Origin: Magnolia sinica
Taxonomy: Eukaryota; Streptophyta; Magnoliopsida; Magnoliales; Magnoliaceae
Reading direction: 5' to 3'
DNA length: 64,000 bases
Assembly (NCBI RefSeq): GCF_029962835.1
Contig: NC_080582.1
Span: 75,512,177 to 75,576,176, forward strand
The notes beneath the pieces are model-generated. The model was not told the DNA's origin and did no database searches. It saw only the letters and a list, made by a program, of their open reading frames with translations. This document shows positions 56,026-64,000 of the stretch, piece after piece; the stretch's first letter is position 1; every line of letters starts with the position of its first letter. Position numbers and translations under genes: made by a program.

Positions 56026-56560
56026 GAATAGTCTCCTGCGCACATACCGTAGGAAACCTTTGTGCGCACCAAGCTAATGTAGTGGGAGTGAGTAGGCTTG
56101 GAGTGGGCTCTACGGTGATGTGTTGGTGAAATCCACTCTGACCATTATTTATATATATATATATATATATAGTAATTTAATGGTAGGTCCAAATAACAGA
56201 TAGATTCATGATTCAAGTGGACCATACTAAGAGAAACATTGGGAGAAGGATATGCCTACCGTTGAATTTTTGCAGGGTCTACAGTGACTTTTATATGAAA
56301 TCTACTCCAACCATTATATGCCTCGTGAAAATATATGCATATGAATCAAATTTTAGACCTTTATGTGATTTATGTGGGACATACCAAGCTAAACAATTTA
56401 GAAAATGGGCGTTCCCTTCATTGTTTCCACTTATATGGTCCAATTAAATTATGAATGTAGATGAATTTTTAACCCTATTGATAAATTATTGTTAAGCATC
56501 TTATTATCAGAGTGGATTTCACACACACATTAAGATGGCCCCACCCTGTTGGCACGCTGC
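56023..56560. repeat. ATCCACTC-subfamily palindromic element abutting (TA)n
   Basis: Starts TAGTCTCCTGCGCACATACC, with GAGTGAGTAGGCTTGGAGTGG and GGTGAAATCCACTCTGACCA in the left arm, and CAGAGTGGATTTCACACAC near 56509 in the right arm. A small (TA) run at 56150-56171 lies inside. The outer 140 bases are repeated inverted at 59075-59215. Confidence 0.7.
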
Positions 56561-56629
56561 AGCAAGACCAGCAGGTTACATGCCGGCGAGCGGATTAGGT
56601 AAAATCCAGGACTGACCCAAGAGGATGTC

Positions 56630-57120
56630 ACCCTTACCATGGGCCCACTTTGATGTATGTATTCTATATGCACTCCGTCCATCGATTTTGCCAACTCAGT
56701 TTATGACGTATTTCAAAAAATGAGAAAGGTAAAAACTTGAGGTGGACCACACCACAAAAAAACAATGGTTACTGAACGCCCCCCATTAAAACCTTTCTAA
56801 GGCCCACTGTAATATTTAATTTTCATCCAACCGGTTGATTAGGTCATGTAGACCTAGATGAAGGGAAAACACAAATATCAGCTTGATTCAAAGCTTTTGT
56901 GGCCCTGAAGAAATTTTTAATGGTGGCGTTCATTCACCACTATTTCCTATAGTGTGGTTCAACTAAGTTTTAGATCTGCCTCGTTCTTGATCTAATGATA
57001 TAAAATAATCCAGCAAAACAAATGAACAATGCCTCGTTCTTGATCTAATGACATAAAATAATCTAGCAAAACAAATGAACAATATAAATAAAACACATAT
57101 GCTATAATGGGGCTCACGTA
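56630..57120. repeat. Palindromic repeat, full copy with internal tandem duplication
   Basis: Left CATGGGCCCACTTTGATG; right CATATGCTATAATGGGGCTCAC. The block CCTCGTTCTTGATCTAATGA...AACAAATGAACAAT (~53 bp) occurs twice in tandem at about 56981-57085. Confidence 0.8.
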
Positions 57121-57371
57121 ACACTTTCAGTACTCACCAGCAAGAGGTAGCTGCTGGAAGAGTTAGCATGCACAAGGATAGAGCTGGGCAATCCTGACCT
57201 GATCCGGTGGATCCGACCAGATCTGACCCGAACCGATCCGACCGCCTGGATCGGTGCGGATCGAGTAGGGTAGTCCAGATCTGAAAGCTTTTCAGATCGA
57301 GTTCGGAGCCATACCTACCCGAATCGATCCGATCCGATTGGATTCGATCCGATCCGATCCAGCCCGACTTA

Positions 57372-57825
57372 GAGATGTATGTGTTTCATCCATTCCGTTC
57401 ATCCATTTTACAGATCATTCTAGGGCTTTATACAAAAAAAATGACAGAGATATAAATCTCAGGTGGACCACACCACAGGAAAACAATGGTCATGATCACT
57501 ATTACTTTGGGCCTGTAATGTTTATCTGACATCTAATCTGTTGATTAGGTCATAAGGACCCAAATGAAGGGAAACAATAAATATCAGCTTGATCAAAAAC
57601 TTTTATGGCCTCCAAAATGTTTTTAATGGTCAACGTTCATTCAACACTGTTTCCTATAATGTGGTTCACTTGAGATTTCGATATACCTCATTTTTTTTCT
57701 CACAAATAAAATGATCTATAAAAATAGATGGAGGGCATGGATGAAACACATACATCATGGTGGGGCCCACAGAGCACCGACCACCAGCCAGTGGCCAGTG
57801 GCAAGGGGAGTAGCCATTCCGTTTC
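57372..57825. repeat. Palindromic repeat, left end truncated
   Basis: Begins GATGTATGTGTTTCATCC directly after the GATCCGA array and runs to GGGGAGTAGCCATTCCG. Close relative of the copy split by the gypsy element (1-114 plus 10942-11021). Confidence 0.8.
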
Positions 57826-58440
57826 CAGTACAAGTACTGGCGTCTAGTGCTCCTCGAGCTCCGAGTTGTACGAACGGTTCAAAGGAGATCAAAGTTATAT
57901 GGGCCCCATAGTGATGTATTTATGATATCTACACCGTTCATATATTTTTAGAGATAATTATAGAGAATTATCCAAAAAATAAACAATATCCAAAGATCAT
58001 CTAGACCACACCACAAATAGCAACAGAGAATGATTTTCACCATTAAACAATTCGTGTGGTCCACTTGATAGTTAGATCTGTCTTATTTTTCGTCTCAAGC
58101 CTTAAGACGAAGTCGCCAAATGGATGGATGGTTTGGATATAACACATACCCCATGATTAGACCCACAAAACTCGCAAACGTCGATAAAGAAGTCATTATG
58201 TGGACGTTATGCTTGCGTGAAAAGTAAGCCACTGCCATTTCGTGCAGTGCACCGTGCACGTCAAAAGTCCAAGTCCAGTAAAAACATGTATACGGTAGAT
58301 TGAAAGTCTTTCAAAGTCATGTGGGGCCCACCTTGATGTATATATTTTATCTAAGTTGTTTATCCATTTTGACATATTATTTTAGACCATGGGCACAAAA
58401 ACTCGGTATATTAAAGGCTAAAGTGGACCACACCATATGA
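57826..58440. repeat. Paralogue of 11640-12150, centre deleted, plus a left-arm fragment
   Basis: GCTCCTCGAGCTCCGAGTTG and TTCAAAGGAGATCAAAGTTA match 11660-11710. The centre is missing after CACCATTAAACAATT (58035). A second left arm starts ATGTGGGGCCCACCTTGATG at 58319 and runs to 58440. Confidence 0.75.
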
Positions 58441-58699
58441 AACAGTTGGATTAAAGTTCATACGATCCGAATCATACCCAACCCGATCCGACTCGGTTTC
58501 CCTGATCGAGTCGGACTCGGTTCGGGTTAGGCCAACCATGCATCGGATCGGTCCGAGTCTAGTGACCCGGATCTGGTCTCGGATCGGATCGAGTTCGGAT
58601 CAAGCCATTGGGATTTTGGATCGGATCGAGTTGTACGTAATCTGATCCGATCCAAATCGATGCCCAGCTTTACAAAGGATGTGGACAGGCAGGCAAGGC

Positions 58700-59214
58700 A
58701 GGGAGAGCTGGGGTGGGCCCACCTATTGTGTACATGAAATCCACTTCGATCATGAGATACATGACATGAATTTAACCATAGTGCTAAAAGCTCACCGGCA
58801 TACACAATTCAGGTGGGCATATGAGTGAAAATTGTGCATGATACGCCCACCATTCAGATTGTTTCACTTGTATGACTCCACATAAATCTAGGATGGGCAT
58901 GATTTTTTGTCCTCGTTAATGTATTTCTAGGAGTCAGGTAATGGTTTGAGTGGATTTCACATAAATATCACAGTTGGCCCCGTAAAAATTTAACGGTAGA
59001 CGTATCCTTCTACTGTTGTTTCTCTTGGTATGGCCCACCTGAATTATGAATTTTTTTATTGTTTTAAACCTATGGTTAAATTGCTATCAAGAACCTAATG
59101 GTCGGAGTGGATTTCAAAAACATCACCATAAAGTCCACCCCAAGCCTACTCACTCCCACTCCATTAGCTTGGTGTGCATAAAGATCTCATGTGGTACGGT
59201 TCGCAGGAGACCAT

Positions 59215-59215
<1 letters not shown>
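58700..59215. repeat. ATCCACTC-subfamily palindromic element, inverse of 56023-56560 at its outer end
   Basis: Left GGGGTGGGCCCACCTATTG and ATGAAATCCACTTCGATCATGA; right GGTCGGAGTGGATTTC, CCTACTCACTCCCACTCC and TTCGCAGGAGACCATTA. It abuts a CT/TA microsatellite. Confidence 0.7.

Positions 59216-59216
<1 letters not shown>

Positions 59217-59290
<74 letters not shown>
59217..59290. repeat. (CT)n(TA)n compound microsatellite
   Basis: About 48 bases of CT followed by about 26 of TA. Confidence 0.96.
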
Positions 59291-60805
59291 CACACATCCC
59301 ACATGCACACACACATACATACATGACCAATCATTCATCCATCAATCTGTATAAATTCAACCGTCCAATTAGGTATCTAGTATGTATAAATTTGACCACC
59401 AATTTTGTGTATAATCTATCCAATTATGATAGTTAATATGTACATTAAATATGTCTAATTATAACTATTGATTGGTGCACGAAATTTGTCCAAATTTAAC
59501 CATTGGATTATGCATGGAAACCGTTCAGATATGTTCATTGATTCATGTGCATAAATCATGTATATTGGACCATAGATTTATGCGTACAATCCAGGCAAAT
59601 CTACCCGTTGATCTATGTACTCATTCATCCATCCTTTTAACTACATATCTGTTTATCCGCTCATCCATATATATCATACATTCATCCACCACCCATCCGT
59701 GCATATATACACAACACGAATATGACACACACGGTCATGCGCAATATCAAGGAGGGCCAATATGCATTAGAGAGGTGATGTGTAAAGAAGGGGATAGAGG
59801 CAGTAGAATCCCCTTTATGAAAAGAGAGGTGTGTGAGAGAGTTAGAGGCATGATAGTGAATAAAAAGAAAGAGGTCATGGGGAGGAAGAGAGAAAACGAG
59901 AAAGAGAGAGAATATGAGTACACTCGTGCGTAGATTCTTTATTATTTTATTTTAATTATTTTTTATTTATATCTTACATTACTTGTTTAAATTATATTTT
60001 TTAATTATCATATCTTTATATTTGGATTAATCATGCCTTGTTACTTTTTTTCCTCGATTTAATAAATTAATTCTAAGAAAAATAAGATTTTAGAATTTTA
60101 TTTTTAAAAATTTTGATTCTTTTTAATAATATTTATAAAAAAAAATTGGAAATTTATATTTAAACAAGAAACTCCTAAATTTCAAATTTATTAAACATAC
60201 ATCTAAACTTCCATATTAAATTCTAGAAGTTTCAAGGTTTCTAGTGGAATTTTTGAAATTTCAGCATTGTTGCGATTCTAGTTTTCCAATGCTAATCTAT
60301 ACAATTTCTGCAATTCGAATATTAATACGCAATTTTTTAAAAAATTTAAAATTTTAAATGCAGTATTTTAGATTTTCAATTTTGACTCTTTGGATTATAT
60401 ATTTATATTATTTTTAAATATTTGATGTTGGAAAGATTATTTATAATAAATGGAACATTTTAAAACCATTGTTGCATAAATTCATGTTGTATGTACTATA
60501 ATTTTCGATTATGGTAGAAACGATCATGGAAATATTGAGTTTATAAATAATCATGTATAATGTGTATTATGAAAATCATGATTATGTTGAAACACTAGAA
60601 AATAGGTGAGGTGATTAAAGCATGTATGATAAAAATTCCAAAGTGTAAATATGTAGGGTGATCGAGACCCTTGGGTTGAAAGTCTCAAGATCCCAATTGA
60701 TACTTCTTGGAACCTCTACTATGAGGCCGAGTGGATGACCATTGTCAGACCAGGAAGGGTAAATGAGTAATAGTCTAACTAGCTAACATACAAATCATGT
60801 TGTGG
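59291..60805. other. AT-rich gene-free region
   Basis: CATCCA-rich sequence up to about 59700 (TTCATCCATCC, CCACCCATCCG), then GA-rich up to 59920, then strongly AT-rich. No gene recognised. Confidence 0.45.
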
Positions 60806-60810
60806 ATTGG

Positions 60811-61509
60811 TGTTACGGGAAAAACGGACCAACCAATAATAAGAGGTCAGATCAGAACTTCATGTACTCTGCCAGATCGGATGACAACAGGCACGACTAA
60901 TAATCCGCCCATTTACCCAATACCGAGCGGGAAATGAGGTCGAGCTCGGTCTCTCGTCAGTAGGTCAGAAGATCCACTGATTTGCCCAACTCCAAAAGAA
61001 GCTTGACTACTCGCACAAGGAGTCAAGTCGGTATTACTCTAGGTCGGCATATTATCTCCAGGTCAGGTTGGCATAATCTCACCTCAGACTTCTACTGCAC
61101 ACCATCACCGACTTCGGATAATCAGATCCTATTTAAGGGAGATCCTCTCGAAATCTTCTCCAAATATCTCGGAAGACATCTGCAACGCGATCAGGATCCT
61201 AAGATCTTCACCAAGAATATCGGGAGATTCCCCCACACGTTTGGGACACGAACCTTACCACAACATGTCCCCATTAAGCAAGGAGATGTCCTCTATGCCA
61301 TGGCCTCCCCTCCCCTATAAAAGGGAGCACCTTCAATGGTGAAAGGTATGCACAATCTTTAGCTAAAAATCCCGTTTACGACCAGACCCATACTCCCTAT
61401 CTGACTTAGGCATTGGAGGGTCCCTTGTACTAGTCAGGGTCTCCTTTGTCCGTTCATTGTGCAAGCACTCGAAGGTCTAGGGAAGGCTAACCAAATTTCT
61501 GCATTAACA
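60811..61509 (+). repeat. Solo LTR of a gypsy element
   Basis: Begins TGTTACGGGA and ends CATTAACA, flanked by ATTGG at 60806-60810 and 61510-61514 (5-bp target duplication). Its 3' part (GACTTAGGCATTGGAGGGTCC and AGGGTCTCCTTTG) is related, in inverse orientation, to the LTRs at 115-987 and 10068-10941. No internal domains adjoin it. Confidence 0.9.
61316..61324 (+). promoter_or_regulatory. TATA box of the solo LTR
   Basis: TATAAAAGG in plus orientation, about 185 bases before the LTR end, matching the relative place of the TATA box in the other gypsy LTR. Confidence 0.65.
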
Positions 61510-61514
61510 ATTGG

Positions 61515-62620
61515 TATTATGCGATGGTATATCAATTATAGTATGTAAACATATAATATATGTGCAATAGTCAAGTAGACTTGAGTAGTGTTTTGAGGCG
61601 AAGGCCAAAATCATTCTCCTATGACTGCACTAGATTGCAAGATTCCTTAAGAGATATTGTATGAAAAACGTATTAATTGTTCTTTCCTGTATACTTTTAG
61701 TTGTGACACTTATTTATGAATTTTTAAAGAGAAAAAGATTAAGCTGTAAGAAAGGTTCAAAAAGTATTTTTATTTTGTCTACACAGATGAAATAAATGAG
61801 TACAGATTTTAAAACCCTACTACCCATTAGTTAATGATTAGCCAATATGTGATTTCCAATGAAAATTCGATGTAGAAAGACAATAGATTATCGAGCTCAG
61901 AATATCGGGAGAATTGAAATAGAATTTTCAAATGATGTTCAAGATCACTCAAATGACTCAGAAGATCAACAATTTAATAATATCGTTGAAGATGAAGTGA
62001 TAAAAGCATGTAGATCATATACTAGGTATTGGAACTCAAAGTAATCAATGTCAATTGAAGAGAGATATAAAACAATCTATTTAGCTTAAGAATTATGTCA
62101 CAACTTACACATACATGATGATGAGCACGAGGCTTGTTTAAACCAAGATACATGTGAATTTATAAATATTGACCAATGGAGAACACCAATTGAGGTGGAG
62201 ATGGAACTTTGTATACAAAAAGATTTAAAATTTTATTGAATTACTCAAAAGAATGAAAAGTTATTGGTTACAGATAGGTTTACAAGCTAAAAAAGACACA
62301 AACGAAAATGTTAAAATATATAATATAAAGTTCAATTATTAGAAAAAGGGTGTGCTCAAAAATCAGATATTGACTTTAATCAAAATTTCTCTTATGTTAT
62401 CTAATTGAATATTATTCATACTATGTTTAGTATGGTAGTGGTACTTCACCTGGAGCTTGAGCGATTAGATTTAAAAATTATTTTTTCTGCACGAGAATCG
62501 GGGTGAACTGGCGAAGAGGTCACTTGTTATTCCCATCGTTCTGATTGTTTGTAATTATGAGGGACTTGCTTGGTTTTCTGACTTGGTTCTAGCTTTGATT
62601 TTTCTTTGCCCCTATCTAGT
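61515..62620. other. Gene-free spacer, possibly 5' part of a copia remnant
   Basis: A short plus frame at 61859-62044 is Asp/Glu/Gln-rich, but no domain is recognised. It precedes the copia RT fragment in the same strand and could be its linker. Unsupported beyond position. Confidence 0.35.
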
Positions 62621-62629
62621 GACGGTTGG

Positions 62630-63045
62630 CATTCTGATTCTGACGAATTTATATGACTCAACTCGAAGGCTTTATTAAAGAAGGTAAGAAGCATCTTATT
62701 TATCGGCTAAACAAATTGTTTTATGGTTTAAAGCAGGTACCCAGCTGTTGATAGAAGTGATTTCATTCCTTCATCGTAAGTTTGGGATTTCAGATATATG
62801 GCGCTAACCATTGTGCTTATATTCATAGTTATGGTAACGATGGTTTTATTATCTATTTATTGTATGTAGATGATATGTTGGTTGCAGGTACTAGTAGCGA
62901 TATTATTGTAGCATTAAAAGCTTGTTTGGCAATGGAATTCAATATGATGGATCTTGGTACCATTAATTATATTATTGAGATGATTGTACTTGGATACATG
63001 AAGAACATGAAAGTCTAGATAACTCGAAAGGATTATGTGTTGATA
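62630..63045 (+). pseudogene. Ty1/copia reverse transcriptase fragment
   Basis: MTQLEGFIKEGKKHLIYRL, NKLFYGLKQVPSC, then LGFQIYGANHCAYIHSYGND and IIYLLYVDDMLVAGTSSDI (the catalytic box, near 62860) and MEFNMMDLGTINYII are RVT_2 motifs in order. Stops occur after VPSC (near 62748) and at 63016. Both flanks lack the rest of pol. Confidence 0.9.
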
Positions 63046-64000
63046 CCCCATCTGGCGTGGAATAACCAATTACAAAAATATTCGAACCATTGAAGACTTT
63101 CGAATGCCCACATTTGATAACCCTTAAAAATACAGACTAAGTCTAAATCTATACCTAAAATCAAGCCCAATGCCAAGCACAATCCTAAGCCAAGCCAAGT
63201 CCAACCTAAGTCAAATTTTAAACCATTTTCTAAACCTAGTTAACTTTAAAATCTAAGCTAAATTTAGGCCATATTATAGTCAAATTCAAGCCAAATTCAA
63301 CACTCACCATTTTCTTAGAATGCCCCTCACACTTCTCAAAATTATAAGAAATACTGCATCCAAAAGGTGCTTTAAGAAACACCATCGTTTGATATTTTCA
63401 ACAAATACAGGCACTCGAGTAGATTTGAAAATCACGGGAATTGAAATGTGTATGTGGCGCCATATCTTGGCTGCCCTACATGTAATCGAGGGGAGAGGAC
63501 GTGTCGATAGCGTTCTGTGGAAATGACTGTTTCGGGTTCTGGTGGTTTGCAAGAGTAAGAATGCTAGTCGTTCACTCGTTTTTTGAGGTAAATATAAATC
63601 TGATATGAGCTCGTCTTCTTCACCACCTCGCTTCTCGTTTCTTAGGGATAAAAAAATCAGACGCTTTGAGAGTCCTTCCAACCCACTTCTCGTTTCTCAG
63701 GTGGGTCAAAAATCAGAAACAACATACCCCATTCAAACCTACAATGAGTTTCATAGGGAGATATCTACTTCTCCCACTTCTTCTCTTCAAACCCACTTCT
63801 TGTCTCTCAGCTTCATATATATTAGGTGTTGTTTCCGTTTGTGATTGCTTCCATATTTTCGTTGTCAACGAAAAATGATTCTCAGGTTCTGTTCATTGGC
63901 TTTGATACTTTCTTCTATGCTGTGAAGGTCGAACGTGAGCTGCGGAGACAGAATTTGTGGTTGGTTGGACTTGAGGTCAATTTCTTCGAATGTGGGTTCT
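63046..64000. other. Unassigned end of window
   Basis: Sequence with AAGCCAAG/AAGTCCAA repeats (63120-63300), then short unconserved frames. ACCCACTTCTCGTTTCTCAGG-like phrases recur at about 63622, 63680 and 63788. The last frame (from about 63870: VLFIGFDTFFYAVKVERELR) is open to the window end and could be coding, but I do not recognise it. Confidence 0.3.

Larger units (their letters stand above)
57179..58672. mobile_element. Composite hAT-like element with GATCCGA subterminal arrays
   Basis: Ends TAGAGCTGGGCA and TGCCCAGCTTTA are inverted. Both subterminal regions (57195-57365 and 58460-58655) are packed with GATCCGA/TCGGATC words in many copies. Flanks share ACAAGGAT / ACAAAGGAT, an imperfect 8-9 bp duplication. 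Between the arrays lie pieces of the palindromic repeat (57375-57825 and 57826-58440), so it carries other transposons as cargo. No transposase. Confidence 0.65.

Noticed and set aside
55693..56077. Tyr-Ile-rich frames on both strands
   Set aside because: They are produced by the (TA)n arrays.
59472..59933. 153-residue plus frame
   Set aside because: Low-complexity, runs from CATCCA-rich into GA-rich sequence; no domain.
60982..61320. 112-residue plus frame
   Set aside because: It lies wholly within the solo LTR and ends at its TATA box.
63304..63844. Overlapping frames of 68-125 residues near the window end
   Set aside because: No recognisable domain, competing frames on both strands; kept only as an unassigned region.

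Overview
The window is nuclear DNA of a flowering plant. It holds two ordinary plant genes (a chloroplast-type DnaJ protein and a three-finger C2H2 zinc-finger protein, both on the minus strand) in a sea of transposon remnants, with very long introns. The dominant repeat is a palindromic element whose arms carry GTGGGGCCCACC and CCGTCCATCC. I associate such repeats, from memory and with low confidence, with magnoliid genomes (Magnolia or laurel relatives).

Layout. 115-10941 is an almost complete but decayed Ty3/gypsy element of the Tat lineage on the minus strand (two LTRs, PBS, gag, protease, RT, two RNase H domains, integrase), with an additional spliced gene on the opposite strand. It sits inside an older palindromic repeat with a 5-bp target duplication. 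10947-15300 is a mosaic of the palindromic repeat. 15539-17685 is a three-exon DNAJ8-like gene. 18901-25560 is again palindromic repeat plus a degenerate tandem array. 26107-50910 is best read as one zinc-finger gene: exons 1 and 2 at 50.4-50.9 kb, the zinc-finger exon at 26.1-27.0 kb, and a 23.4-kb intron between them. That intron contains SINEs, copia, LINE, hAT and Harbinger remnants, a huge CATC microsatellite and a tandem array of long hairpins. 51010-54700 is a run of palindromic elements directly upstream of the zinc-finger gene. 54700-64000 contains microsatellites, a composite hAT-like element, a solo gypsy LTR and a copia RT fragment.

The most notable signal is the palindromic family. 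Four copies are bounded by 9-bp target duplications and begin with GGA-rich ends such as GGACGCGGATT, which points to Mutator-like (MULE) mobilisation; the copies are nearly whole-length inverted repeats. Two tRNA-derived SINE families can also be defined by matching copies with long target duplications, and several insertions are nested so that their order can be read directly (copia, then hAT, then SINE). No complete, obviously active autonomous transposon was found.
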